Of a stretch of 64,000 bases of DNA, positions 43,388-56,300 are shown one piece after another; the stretch's first letter is position 1, and every line of letters begins with the position of its first letter. The notes beneath the pieces are model-generated. The model ran no database searches and had not been told where the DNA came from. It was given only the letters and a program-made list of their open reading frames with translations. The DNA is from Hoplostethus atlanticus (taxonomy: Eukaryota > Chordata > Actinopteri > Trachichthyiformes > Trachichthyidae): contig JAXDDX010000001.1 of NCBI GenBank assembly GCA_034670405.1, forward strand, positions 5,327,501 through 5,391,500. Direction: 5' to 3'. The translations under genes were made by a program, and so were the position numbers.

Positions 43388-46300
43388 ATGGAGGCACGAG
43401 GTGAAAAAACAAACACGTGTGGGACAATTTGTCTGAAATACCTGCTTTTTACCTTTAACATTGTCTTCTGGGTAAGTTCACAAGGCCAGAAGTTGCCCTG
43501 CTGTGTTATTAGGATTTCAGCTGAATTAAAGGCAACAAAATTACATAACTACACTGAATACCATTAATAATTTAAACATCATATTCTGCTTCACTCCAGA
43601 CACAACGGATATTTACAGCATCTACATTATTCCTGATTTTATGTTTCAACTAAATAACCAACTCATTCCTTATGTCCATTTATAAGATTTACTATTGTGT
43701 TCCACACTGTTATCTATACAGACTACAATTACAGTACAAAGAACAGTAAAAGACACAATCTATTATGGCTACTATGGTTATGCTGGAGGTAAGGAAGAGA
43801 AATAAACTCTATACCCAGAGACAGAGCCACGCCTAGAGAACCTTTTTATTTTCTTAACTTTAGGCCGAATGGGTGGACAGAATCAATCCTAGTATGCACT
43901 GCGAATGCACACAACTATGTACTCAGAGACCTGGAAGTGTGATCATCAGTGCATCAGATAAGCGTGGTGAAAAACAAACTGAATGCCTCTTGAGGCTTAC
44001 AGGCTAGGAATAAGTACAGTACCTTATAGTGTTTGGGTGTGTGCTTGCAGCTGCATAGGACTGGTATGAACTATGTGGTGCATTCTTGATACGATCATCT
44101 GGTTTGAATTGAGCTGATAACGCTGTGTTCTGTTAGCTGGCAGGTGGGTTTGTACTGGCAGTGGGTGTATGGACTGTGGTGGAGAAGAGTGAATACATCA
44201 GTTTACTCAACTCCACCTACTACTCGACCTCAGCATTCATCCTGATAATAGCCGGGGCCATTGTGGTAGTGACGGGAATAATTGGATGCTGTGCCACTCT
44301 GAAGGAGATGAAGAGTCTTTTGATCGTGGTAAGGAGGGGTCACTCAAATGTACACAACACACTTCCTGGTCACAATACAAGTGCATGTGTTATTAGGGCC
44401 GTGTTATTTAACTACTAGACAGTAATGCCAAATATTAGATAATTACCTAGTTACTCAAGTATAATAATTACACACATCAGTATACTTGTCTATTTAGATA
44501 AACCCAAATATCACCCCATTCCATTATGGGAAATCAGAAAAAAAAGTAAAGACAAATTCAGTGATAAGAGTTTCTGTTTATATACATACAAGTTTGTTTG
44601 AGTTTACGTGTTTTCATCCCTGGTGACCTTGTTGTTTTTGCAACCTGAACTATGCTGTCTGTTCTGCATACAGTGCAGCTCGTTAGGTCAGAAGTGCATG
44701 CCTGTCAACTATAACAGACAAAGTAATGCAGAGTGTTTCTTTAAGAGTTTAGATTTAGAGTGTGGCTCATGCCAGAGGAATGAGGGGCATCACAAGCAGG
44801 CGGTTGGACTGCAGAGTGTGTGGGAGACACACAGACAGAGTGAGAGGATATAATATAGAAGCAAAACTGGACAAGCTCTGTGACGTTATTTCTATTTCCA
44901 TATTCCCCATGACCTGTACTGAATAAGTTATATATAATACATATAATAAGTAAGGAATAATGTATGTATGACCAAATGTATGTCTTTTAATGCTTATTTA
45001 ATTCTTATAAATAGTATATTAATATACTGAAACAGTATAATCTGATATATTGTGGGATTTATGTTTCTACCTTCATTCACATCTGTGTTCTCTCTCCACT
45101 ACAGTATTTTATCTTATTGTTGTGTATTTTCCTGCTGGAAGTCATTGCGGGTGTGCTGGCCTACGTTAACTACCGAGAGGTAAAACCTTTGAATGTACAA
45201 GTCAAGTTATGACTGAGATGCAGATATCAGTCCCATGTAATGCCATTTCCCAACATAAACATTGCAAGCTAAAGCTCTTCAGCAGCCACAAATGTTTGTC
45301 TTGTTTTTTGTCTCACCCCCACAAATAACCTGGCTTGCTCCTTCTCTCTTCTTGCATTTCATACTAATACTGTGTGTTTGTATCATTCCAGAATTACTTA
45401 ATGTGATTTCAAACACCTTTACTTTTTCTCCATGGTCACTATTGTTTTGTATTACCCAAAAACCATGGCATGGCACAGTTACTGTACACTATTGTGAAAT
45501 TCTATTGCATGCATGTGTGCATGCTCTTCATTTGTCTGTTTGTCCATCCTTTTCACACCTCTCTTTCTTCCCCCTTTTCCTGCTCCAGTGTTTCCCCTTC
45601 TGCTACCAGGTAATCTGCTGTCACCTGTTTTATATCAGCCTGTTTTTCTAACAGGTTGATATAAGATAATTAGAATTCACTCTTCTGACTTTTTCACTAA
45701 AGCAACAATACTTTTTTTATTTATAAAAATATTTAAAGAACGTTCACGTCAGACAGGGTATGAGGGTCAGAGGATCTATGTTCTCATTTAATCTGACTTA
45801 TGTGGACATTGGACAGGTATAGGGGAATGTTACAGGGGAGGACAGAAACTTGACCATGGGCTGTATTTATGAATGGTGTCCAAACGGTGACAAATCTTCT
45901 CATAAGTCATCACTCAAGTTCTGCTCCTTTCACACAGCTGGATGAGGAGCTCAGACAGAACCTGAAGGAGACCATGCAGCAGAAATACCAGCAGCAAGGG
46001 GAGGAGAGCATCACGCAGGCTGTGGACAAGCTTCAGCAGGAGGTATGGAAGTGAGATATTCATGTTTTAGACAGCCACCGTTTCGACGTTTACAGCAGGC
46101 TGCCACTGGATTATCCACCCAACCTGACTGAAACGTAATAAAACTGCATTGGCATTATTGCTTATACACCTGAGACTACACAATGACTTTGAAGCTTCAA
46201 TTTGATTGGGGAATGTTAGATCACTCTAGTTTGGGATGAGGGTAAATTATTCCCATTATATGTGAACATAATCAATGTTGAACTCATATTCAGTTCATTC

Positions 46301-46879
46301 ATAAGTGTATCTTTGCCTTATGTTGTTCTATCCTCTACCAGTTTAAGTGTTGTGGCAGTAACAGCTCCTCAGACTGGTCGGACAGTGTTTGGATCCAGGC
46401 AGCGGAGCAGGAAAGGCTGGTTCCTGATAGCTGCTGCAAAACACCAAGTGACTACTGTGGCCGTAGGGACCATCCCTCCAATATCTACAAAGTAGAGGTA
46501 TGTATGGCTGTCCGTTAGGCTGTGTATAACCATTGAATTATAACAGCATGTTCATTTCCCCCTTTCTTTTGCTCTCAGGGAGGATGCATCATGAAATTAG
46601 AGGACTTCATCCTGAATCAGTTGCATATTCTTGGTGCAGTGGGTATTGGGATTGCATTTCTCCAGGTAAATCTCAATAAACCACTGAGGAAATAAAGTTT
46701 TAAATCAACATCCATCATGTAATGAATGGTGTGCAAAACAACACCAACAGCTGTTTCTATGTACAGTGGTTGGTTTTGTGTGCAATGTGGTATTAACAAT
46801 TTGTCTGTCTCTCTTTCAGCTTGTGGGGATGATGTTTACTTGCTGCCTTTATCGAAATTTGAAAGAAGAACCATTCTGA
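43388..46879 (+). CDS. cd151: CD151 tetraspanin
   Basis: CD151 is a plasma-membrane tetraspanin that binds laminin-binding integrins and organises adhesion complexes. Exons are 43388-43471, 44137-44328, 45105-45179, 45938-46042, 46342-46497, 46579-46665 and 46820-46879. Phases are all 0, giving 252 aa (human 253). It has four TM helices and the N-terminal [14 protein letters not shown]. The second loop has CCG, DSCCK, a third cysteine in DYCGRRD and VEGGC: the six-cysteine pattern. The C-terminus is [13 protein letters not shown], with membrane-proximal cysteines for palmitoylation and a YRNL (YxxL) sorting motif in place of human YRSL. The integrin-binding QRD triplet of human CD151 reads RRD here. 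TSPAN4 is a less likely alternative, because the loop and the KYLLFT start match CD151. Confidence 0.93.
43472..44136 (+). other. cd151 intron 1
   Basis: This 665-bp intron has donor TGG/gtaag and acceptor tgttag. Nothing else was recognised in it. Introns 2 (44329-45104) and 3 (45180-45937) likewise hold only non-coding AT-rich DNA. Confidence 0.6.
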
Positions 46880-47541
46880 GTTTGGATTTTCTCAAATATC
46901 ACAAATTGAACCACATCACAGCATCGCCAAATGTTTGGTTATATATTTCTATGTCCCTAATGTACGTGACATGGTCGTTTTCAAAAGACACATAGTTTAT
47001 AGGTGAAGCAGTCATGCTGCTGGACAGCACTGCTCTGTTCTGCATATTCCATTGCATGCTTTCTATATTAAAACCTTTATCTTGAAGCTAATGCTGCCTC
47101 CAAGATGAGTGGATGAGCTTACAATCAAATGATTTCTTTTAAAAAGCAGAGGAAAATAATCATGTTTTTGTTGAGTTAAAGAGTGTACAGTTGTTGGTCT
47201 TGTAGCCTATGTAGTTAAATATTTAAGTATGTCACACTTTCAAAAACGGTGTTCATCCAAGTGTTCATTTGAAAGAGTAATATTGTAAGAATGTTTGTTG
47301 GAATACAATTAAAATACAGTTATTATTTTGTTGTAATTTTTTTAACAATGATTTTCACGTATCATCGACACACACATTGGACTTTTATTTTGAAAAGCTT
47401 TAGCGGATGGTGTTGTCAGGTGACAGGACTTCCTACTCACGATTTCTCTGATTCTCTCGTTTTATTTCACTCACAAAATCTCCTTCATTTCAAATAATCT
47501 GTAAAAATATTTTCCTGCGAGCGTACAGAGAATTACACGAA
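46880..47541. other. cd151 3' UTR and gatd1 upstream region
   Basis: An ATTAAA at 47067-47072 is a possible cd151 poly(A) signal. The remaining 470 bases up to the gatd1 start codon are AT-rich, and no separate gene is seen. Confidence 0.45.
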
Positions 47542-48964
47542 ATGTCTGCGAAGCCAAGTTGCTTGATAGTGGCGAGTGCCGCTCCTCAAGGTAGGTTTAT
47601 GACTTGCATCAGCAGTTCCATGATGGGGATGCAAACACAATAACAAAGATATTAACTTAGCCCACATAAAATGTGTTATTTGTGTTATGTGACGTCCACC
47701 ACCTAACTGTCCAAAGTAGAGCATCACTGCCAACACCTCCCTCACCTGATGAAGAAGTGATCAGGAAAAGCGCTTTATTATGTCTCAACTTTGCTAATTG
47801 ATGTGTTTTGGCCATTTAGGGGTATCAGCAAAATCATTCCATCAGTCCTTTAGTCTTTGCAGCTCAGTGTTCAACCTCCAGACAGCAACACCAGGGGTAA
47901 GACTCATTTTCTGCCCACAAAATATAAAAGCATTCCTGCCATGGTGCCACATTTATAGTTACTGTTATTTGCATTGTAGGGGAAGCCTATAGACTTTGTT
48001 GGGGTCGATGAAAGCACTGCTAGATGGGTGCAGGACTTCAATGTGAAACCCTACGCAACACCAGCCAAACTTGAATCTATAGATGGTGAGAACCACTAAA
48101 ATGTCCACTTACTGAATGGTCCGTTTGACTGTGTTCTTGTTCTTTTGATGTCGTTTTGTTTGGGCTCTGCTAAGCTCAAGGCCATGTCATGATGACCCAC
48201 TGCAGGTGCCCGGTACCAGGCGCTACTCATCCCAGACTGCCCTGGAGCTCTGAATGACCTGGCACACAGTGGCTCTCTGCACCGCATCCTCACACACTTC
48301 ATCTCTCAGCAAAGTGAGTCTGTGGCTCATTTGGAAAGCAGCCAGTCTGTAATCTTGAAAACGCTCCATTACAGCTATGCCATGAGCCCATTTGGGGCAG
48401 GTAATACTGTATGTACACGTCTGGTGTAGAGACATGGATGCATGCTGTCTTTCTCTGTGTAGAGCCTGTGTGTGCAGTGGGACAGGGAGTATCAGCGTTA
48501 TGTTGTGCCACCGAGGGACAGGGGTGGATCTTCAGTGGCTACAGTCTAACAGGGGTTAGTGTGTGGAATATGTCTAAATATACTCATGCAGTTACCTGGT
48601 GTTCAGTGTGTATTGCAGTATAATAACTAATTGTACCTATTTTTGCTGAAAGCCGTCAGTTTTTGAGCTGGTGCGGAGACCTGACTTTGCCAACCTGCCC
48701 TTGATAGTGGAAGACTTTGTGAAAGACAGTGGTGGATCATACACAGGTGAGCAGGCCTGCATTTCGAGTGGTACAGATACTAAGTGGACTGAGTAAATGC
48801 TAAATCAGCAAACTACAATCCTTTTCTGTTTATCTCTTTGTTTTTCAGCAAGTCAAGAGGATGCCTTGCATGTAGTCGTAGACAGACACCTAGTTACCGG
48901 GCAGAATATCCAATCAACTTCAGTTGCTGTAAATAATCTAATTCTGCTCTGTAGTGGCAAGTAA
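47542..48964 (+). CDS. gatd1: Glutamine amidotransferase-like class 1 domain-containing 1
   Basis: GATD1 (formerly PDDC1) belongs to the DJ-1/PfpI-type class I amidotransferase-like fold; its substrate is not established. Exons are 47542-47590, 47820-47896, 47980-48085, 48206-48313, 48463-48554, 48653-48746 and 48849-48964. Phases agree, giving 213 aa, close to the human length. Conserved stretches are [52 protein letters not shown] and [11 protein letters not shown]. At the nucleophile elbow the sequence is [13 protein letters not shown], with Gly rather than Cys at the usual nucleophile point and Gln where mammals have His. Classical hydrolase chemistry is therefore doubtful, as it is for the family. 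It lies between cd151 (same strand) and chid1 (convergent). AATAAA is at 49443-49448. Confidence 0.94.
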
Positions 48965-49788
48965 AACTACTATACATCCATCCAGGACAACTATCAGGGA
49001 AGACACTGAGTCAGAGTTTTGGCAACAAAGTGAATACAGGTTCATTATTTGTCAATGTCCTAATTACAGACCTAATAAAAACAGAAACTTGACAAACGTA
49101 AACATTTTGATACATTTAAAAAAAAACTTTGGATGTCAGGAAGAGATGCACTTTGAGGATCTTCAAACAGACATGGAAGATGGGAGCCCAGGGACATCCA
49201 ACCCGACAGAAGAGAAATTAGCCCAAAATGCAGCCTAACAGCAATTAAAGCTCAATACCTGTCAAAAGATTCCCACTGAATTCTGCCTCAGTATTCGAGA
49301 CCAGTGAGGAGAGGCGATAGAAGTAGCACATGAATTCACAACATGCATGTAATGTTGTGTAAAAGGTAGATGTGTTACTGCTGTATAACAGTTAAATGCT
49401 AATTTCTTCACCATGATGCTTTGAGTCTTGTCAATGAAAAGGAATAAAACAATAATTAAAAGGATTCATGATTTGTTGCCAATATCTTTCAAAGCAACTA
49501 ATCCCTGTTTTATTCATGCTGACATTATGAGTCCTCCAAACCCTCTGACAAGCCCCAAGCCAACAGCAGCACAGGTTGAGTATTAACTAACTCTGTCAAT
49601 GGCTGGTTCCAGAGTTCATTTGAGTCACTCAGAAAGGAAAACAAGAGAAAAGGAATCACTGCATACAGCACAGGTATTTTCTGGTGTACCACGTTTGGAC
49701 TTTTTTTTTTTAAATGTCAGATAATTGTAAATCTTGATGCTGATGTTCAAAAGGTCCACAGCAGCCATAAAATAGTCCTTTCCTCTTT
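48965..49788. other. Convergent 3' regions of gatd1 and chid1
   Basis: The gatd1 poly(A) signal AATAAA is at 49443-49448. On the minus strand AATAAA at 49514-49509 probably ends chid1, giving a 3' UTR of about 275 bases. The two transcripts would end within about 70 bases of each other. An apparent plus-strand frame of 94 codons at 48954-49238 resembles no protein and overlaps the gatd1 3' UTR. Confidence 0.5.
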
Positions 49789-52393
49789 TCATAGGAGATC
49801 ATAGAAATAATCCAGTCCTTGTCCTAATTCCCACATGGAAAGTCCTGTGCCCAGTTCGGTAGCTAAAGAGATCCTTTGGTAGAGTGACTGAAAAATAAAT
49901 TAGAAAAATAAATCAATTTCACCATAAAACAGTAAAAGTAAATCAAAGTCGCACACTATTCAACGTTTCAGCCCAAAGTGTTTAGCTACAAAGACAACTT
50001 AAAAATGTGAGGGCTTTACCTTCAAAGTTGGGAAGTACACTACATGCTTAACTCCATTGTTCCTAGAATGAAAGGGAAGTAATAAACCTTGTTGAAAGAT
50101 GCCGCTGGATGTTTAAGATTGTCAGTTTGCTCACTTAAATAAAAGCATTATACAATTACTACCTCTTGTAAGTGAAATAATGCTCTGCAGCATATTCATC
50201 CCAGATGAGTTTTGGCCGAAGTTCTCGCAAAATCTCAATGTACCTGCAGAGAATTAGAGAAAGGCATAAGAGAGTGAAGAATAAAAGTAAGATATATGAA
50301 ACCTTAAATTTCTCAAAAGTTAATACAGTATTACTACTAATTACAGTGCTTACCTGACCCCCAGGATTGGCTCTGTTCCTTGGCTTGCAAAATCTAGACC
50401 ATACAAATTGAGTCCAAGTAGGATCTTTTTTCTCCACTGGGTGTTCGGTGACAACTGGAGAACACAGTCTCTCATCCAGGGCAGGGGTGAACTTGGGCCT
50501 GGTCTAAAAATGTAAAAAAAAATCAATCAATGAATCCACTGTATGTAAGTGGCAACGCTCTGAATCTAGTTGCACTGGTCAGTTATTCAGGTCATGTCAC
50601 CATTTCATCATCACTTGTGTCTGTGAGCCTCACCTGCCAGCACTGGAGTAGTCATATGTCATAAGGCTGAATCCATCTACTACTGGAGCCAACTGCTCAA
50701 ACTCCTCCCTGCCAAACATACCTGGCTGCCCCGTGCTGGTCATAATGGAAAGGCATTAAGATACATTTAAAAAAGATAAATAAAATGCATTTATACTGGT
50801 TAAAAGTAAACAAACTTCATTCACCTTGTCACCGCAGGTGGAACAACAAGGATACACTCCATTTTTTTAGCCTTCAAAGTTTCACATATGTGTTTTACCA
50901 TATGGACCAGCTCCCTGCATGGAATAAATGAAATAGTCTTGGTTATCTACATTAGACAATGAAATACTGTAGCAGCAAAGTAATGGAAGCAATAATAAAG
51001 ATGTGAATGTGCTGAATAACTCACTTTCTTTTGTTACCTCCCAGCTGGCTCCACAGCTCCAAAGTAAAACCATCAAAGCCTTCTGTCTGCAAGGCCAATG
51101 CTTAATTAGATAGAAACAGCACAAATACATTGGCGCTAGGGAGTAAGCTGTATTATAGCTGCTTCTGGCACCTCTCGTTGCCTCTGCATTTAATTACCTT
51201 TGCAACATCCACTAGCTCACTTCCCAGCTCTTCAATTTCATCTTCACTACCCATCACACTCATGTAGTCCTGGTAAGACCAGCCATCAAATAACAGGCGA
51301 GGCACTAAGAGTAGGGGAGATGGAGAAATTGAGTGGTTGACTGAGTTGACTGAGGATGGCCAAAAAAAAAAGTCAGGATCGGGTTTATCTGAAACCACTG
51401 GCACTGGCCTGAGTTAACAGACCTGAGCTGACCTGTGGTGGGAGATGAAGATATCTACTCACCTATCTTGATTTTTCTATTAGACTTCCGTACAGCTTTG
51501 ACCCAACCTGGAAAGAAAATACATTTGTAGTGACATTTTATTGAGAGACAAAGTCCTTACAAAGACTATTTCATACTTGACTGTTACTGATATGATCCCC
51601 CTACCTGGGTCATGGTCGTGGAGGCCAGGTGACATCAAAGCTTTCTGGTCCCCGTCGGCGAAGCTGAAGCCACACTGGAGACACTGAAGTAAGTTTGGAG
51701 CCAAATATCTTGACTATATCATAGCCATGGGAATTCCACTATAGGGTGGAATAAATACGATATTGTGTGTCAGTACGAGTCAATAAACATGAGACACTAA
51801 TGTGGTAATGATAATGTTGTAATTGATTAAGGCACACCAGATACTGGACAGCAAAAACTCAACATGTAAATACTATTGAATATATTTCAGGCTTACAGGT
51901 GTGATGTATCCAAGCACCAGTCCTTGAAAAGCTCTTTTCATATGTGCACAGTATCTCTTTTCCTCCTTCACTATGTCTTTCCATTGCGGATCTGACACAA
52001 CAAGGCCTCTCTCCAACACAGACAACTCTGCAAGTGATGTCTATTGGTACAGGAAAACGTTGGTTATAAGAAAGATGACAGATAGACAAGCTATAACTGT
52101 GTTGGTAATACCATACATGATGTCACCGACGTGACTGGACAAATGGCAGGTGGTGATACAGATATATGATGTTTGAGTTTGATGTCCCTGATGCTGGCAA
52201 AAAGGTGAGTCGAGTGACTTGAAGGACCTGCATGACCTGGCAACAAACGCAGTTCACACCCATTCTAGGGACCATATAAGTTACTCACCTCAGCCTCAGT
52301 TTTGTGCGACTTCTTGGCATCCGTCTTTGAAAGCGTGGCACTAACCATCAAGCAGGACGAGATGGCGTGCAACAGGATTAACGTCGTTCTCAT
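49789..52393 (-). CDS. chid1: Chitinase domain-containing protein 1, with one-base frame break
   Basis: CHID1 (SI-CLP) is a secreted/lysosomal glycoside-hydrolase-18-like lectin that binds sugars and stabilin-1. Minus-strand exons are 52393-52289, 52040-51897, 51738-51605, 51507-51463, 51304-51198, 51086-51025, 50914-50825, 50735-50634, 50503-50354, 50243-50163, 50062-50020 and 49887-49789. They carry a signal peptide ([16 protein letters not shown]), [47 protein letters not shown] (degenerate GH18 active-site strand), [10 protein letters not shown] and the C-terminus [12 protein letters not shown]. The 134-nt third exon is one base too long: the frame before it reads RRGPESFDV and the frame after it TGLHDHDP. 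As written it stops at TGA 51612-51610. All other exons are in phase; the model without the extra base is 386 aa (human 393). A sequencing error or a true null allele are both possible. Confidence 0.9.
51626..51630 (-). other. chid1: Apparent single-base insertion in chid1 exon 3
   Basis: Minus-strand bases GTC ACC T GGC CTC would read Val-Thr-Gly-Leu only if one base were absent. Total coding length is 1162, one more than a multiple of three. The insertion falls in a short ACCTGG context, not in a homopolymer. Confidence 0.85.
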
Positions 52394-53325
52394 TTCCAAA
52401 AACGAAGTTAAAGAGGAGTCGTGAACCAATACATAAAATGGGTTTGTTCAGTTCGATGCAGGACAAGTTCTTCCTTCCTGATTGAGATACACCAGGTTAA
52501 TTTAGAAGAAATAGCATACGTGTGCACCAAATTACAGAATCAACGTGCTAAAAAAATTGTACAGACAGCCTTCCTGAGCAGCCGGCACAATGCCTCTTAT
52601 TGATATCACCCATTAAAGGTGGCTAGAGCCAGTTTTGATTGACAATTTAGCTCAACTGCTTTGGTGAGCATCAGCGAAGAAGTGCAACGTCCGTGTTGTG
52701 TGTCTTTCAAAATAAAAGTTCTGTAGCCCGCAAACGCTAATAAACCGTCAAGAAGAGAAGTCATCTCAGCAGATAGGTGGCGGTGTATGTTTCCGCTTCT
52801 TCTAAATCCACGAGCTAGCAGCCCAATCAAAGAAGACCGGCTTATTTAGCTCGTCACAACTACTACTAATGGTCATCACCATATTTTATGATTTCATGCA
52901 TGATATTAACGTTATTTCCTATTCTGCCCACTACTGTTTTAGTCTCCACTCAGGTAACGTTACTGTGTGAGTGTCAGTATAATCATTTTTGTAAGGCTTG
53001 CTCGCTAACTCCAACCAACGTGATAAAGCTGCAGTTCGCAAGCTAACTTGTAAACACCTCTGGAAAGAGTGGAACTATCTTCATGGACAGTTATACCAAG
53101 TTGTACAATGGAGCTTCTTTTGGCTGTGAGAGCCACATAGATTAAGGCGAGATCTGCCTGTATGGTCATGGTGGAAATGTAGCTAATGGTAGCGTTATAT
53201 CTTGGTTAGCAGTTGGGTTCTGTTTTGGTTTGTCTGTTGGCTTTACCTGTAAACAATACAAATTTGAGACTGACATTGTTCTGGATCTGTATTGTTTGAT
53301 TGTGTTTTGGTCTTTTTAGTGAGTA
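52394..53325. promoter_or_regulatory. Divergent intergenic region between chid1 and ighmbp2
   Basis: The start codons are 0.93 kb apart and face away from each other. An acceptor (tctttttag at 53319) just before the ighmbp2 ATG shows that a non-coding first exon lies upstream in this stretch. A bidirectional promoter is inferred from position; no TATA box was recognised. Confidence 0.45.
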
Positions 53326-56300
53326 ATGGAAATTGAACGATTTGTGTCCAAGACACTCGAGCTTCTACAGGAGGAGAGAGAGGCTGAAATAGAAGAGACT
53401 AGGTAGGTAACTTAGGCCCATCCAGTTATTTAAAAAACATTTAACATCTAGCCCTATTTTTCCTCTTTACTAAAGAGAGGTTGACACATGTTCTACAATT
53501 AAATAAATACCCTTGTCCTTTCCCTGCAAAAGAGTTAAGTGTTTTCTTTTCACACAATATCTTCTGATTGATAGCTGTCAGTATACACTGTCAGTAAAGT
53601 GACAGTGTATTCTCTTGTTTTTTCCCTTCAGGGTATGGCAGGAGAACATCTCTCTCAAAGATCTTCAAAGCAAAGGAGTATGCCTGCTGAAACTACAGAT
53701 ACAAAGTCAGTCCACAGGCCTGTATGGCCGGACACTCGTCATTTTAGAGCCGAGAAAACATATCGGTCTCTCACTTCTTCCAAGTAACAGCTTTGGACCT
53801 GGTAAGATGATTGAAAAAAAATGCCTGATCTGTGCTTTAATGTGACTTAGATTTTCACACTTTACCTAACATGAAATTGCTGGTCTTTGTTACACACAGG
53901 GGATATAGTTGGCTTGTATGACACAAGTGGATGCAGTGCAGCCTCTCAGCTTGGTACAGGGATAGTGACGAGAGTCAGCCAAGCATCTGTAACTGTGGCT
54001 ATTGAGGACTCTCAGGATGGCCTCAGTATTGACACTGACTCCCTTTACAACCTCTTAAAGCTGGCAAACGATGTCACCTACAAACGAATGAAACAGTGAG
54101 TGACCTCTGTAACGTAACAAACTACATGTAAGCATGTATGGTCGCATGAAAAAAACAAGTGAGTTATGAAAACCTTGAAATTATTTTTCTTCCCTGTGGT
54201 GGCTTTTGTTTTCAGTGCCTTGAACACTTTGAATGGATATGGCAGTGGACCAGCCTCCAATTTGATAAGTGTTCTCTTTGGATACTCAGAGCCTGGCTCT
54301 CAATCACAGCCAAGTAAGTAAGGCTTCACAGACCAAATCTTGTTGTAAATTACATGAGGTGACAATTCATAGACAGACAAGTATATGTATTATTTTTTAC
54401 ACTAATTTCAGAATCTTGCAAACCAGTATGAGCATACATACATACATACATACATACATACATACAGTATCAGTATACATGCATTGATTTTGTGTATGTT
54501 TCTGTTTCATCAGATGAAGTGGCTTTCTTTAACGTGGACCTGGATGATTCCCAGAGAGAAGCTGTGTCTTTTGCTCTGTCTCAGAGAGAGGTTGCTGTGA
54601 TTCATGGACCACCAGGCACTGGGAAAACTACCACAGTGGTGGAGATCATCCTCCAAGCAGTCAAACAAGGCCAAAAGGTGCTGATTTGTCTGAGGTTACT
54701 ATTGTATATGTGAATATTATAAGTGCATGAGTCCTCATAGGTGTAAAGATGTCCTTTGGAATATGTCAGAAAATTATTTAACTGATTGGTTGCTTTTATC
54801 CTGTCCTGTCAGTGTCACTGGTTTCTGCATTTGCTATTTGTCTCAGTCCAATTGCAATATTTTTTTAAATTAAATTCTGTGTTTTTGCAGATCCTGTGCT
54901 GTGCCTCCTCTAACGTGGCTGTGGATAACCTAGTGGAGAGGCTCGCCAGGTGCAAGGCCAAGGTCCTGAGACTGGGTCATCCTGCCAGACTGCTGGAGTC
55001 TATCCAGAAACATTCATTGGATGCCGTCCTTGCCCAGAGTGACAACACAAATATCATTGCAGACATCCGTAAAGACATTGATAAAGCTTTTGTAAGTATG
55101 TTAATGTGTGTTGCACAAGCGTGTGTGCTGCAAGACAAATCACAACAACAAATCATTCAAGATTTGTCTTGAATGATTTTCTTATTATACTTACTTATAT
55201 GTTTTGTCAAGGTGGGAATGAAGAAGACTCGTGACAAAGGGGAGCGGTTCAACCTCAAAAGGGAAGTGGGGGCGCTACGAAAAGAGCTGAGAACCCGGGA
55301 AGCAACAGCCATCACCCAGATCCTAAAAAGTGCTGATGTTGTTTTATCAACCAACACAGGTCAGTAATGGCCTCCAGTGTAGCAAATGTTCAGCAGTAGC
55401 AGTGATGATAAAAGGCAATCAGAGACCACTTGTCTGTGTGTCCACAGGTGCTTCTAAGGATGGCCCTCTGAAGGTCCTGCCAGCAGACCATTTTGATTGG
55501 GTGGTGATAGATGAGTGTGCCCAGGCCCTGGAGAGCAGCTGTTGGATAGCGCTGCTCAGAGCACGCAAGTGCATCCTGGCTGGAGACTACAAGCAATTAC
55601 CCCCCACTATCAAATCACAAACGTAAAAATAGGTTTTCCTCTTCTTTTTTTTCAGATGAACGTTTCAAATATTTTTCCACTGATAACCAAGTTTATTGTG
55701 TTCCTATTTTTTATATATATAAATGAAACATTTCTGAACTTTTGAGCTTGTTACATGCTTATTATAGTTTACTCTGTATTTTTCTCTTATGTTCTGTCTC
55801 CCGTAGGGCTGCATCAAAAGGCTTATCTCTCAGTCTTATGGAGAGACTGATCCAGAAGTATGGGGACTCAGTGGTCCGAATGCTAACAGTACAGTACCGC
55901 ATGAATAGTGCCATCATGGAATGGGCTTCCAAAGAGATGTACCAGGGAAGACTGACTGCTCATAGCTCTGTGGAGAGGCACTTGTTAAAGTGAGTATAAC
56001 CTTTGTTATGAAAAATATCTCACTTGTGTAGTTCAATGAACTAAGAACTCTTTAAAAATAACCTTTAAGTTATTTAGTTAAGTTAATGTTTCGTCCAAAC
56101 AGAGATCTACCGGGAATTACCTGTGTTGACGAGACCAGTACCCCTCTTCTTCTTATTGACACTGCAGGCTGTGGCCTGAGTGAAATGGAGGTCACAGATG
56201 AGCAGTCCAAAGGCAATCAAGGTTAGCCATTTTTATTGTGAAAACTGTAATTCAAAGAGATATTTGAATGTTTTTATGGTGTATGAGATCTAACAATCTG

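Noticed and set aside
48954-49238. 94-codon plus-strand frame after gatd1
   Set aside because: It overlaps the gatd1 stop and 3' UTR, and the translation is low in recognisable features.
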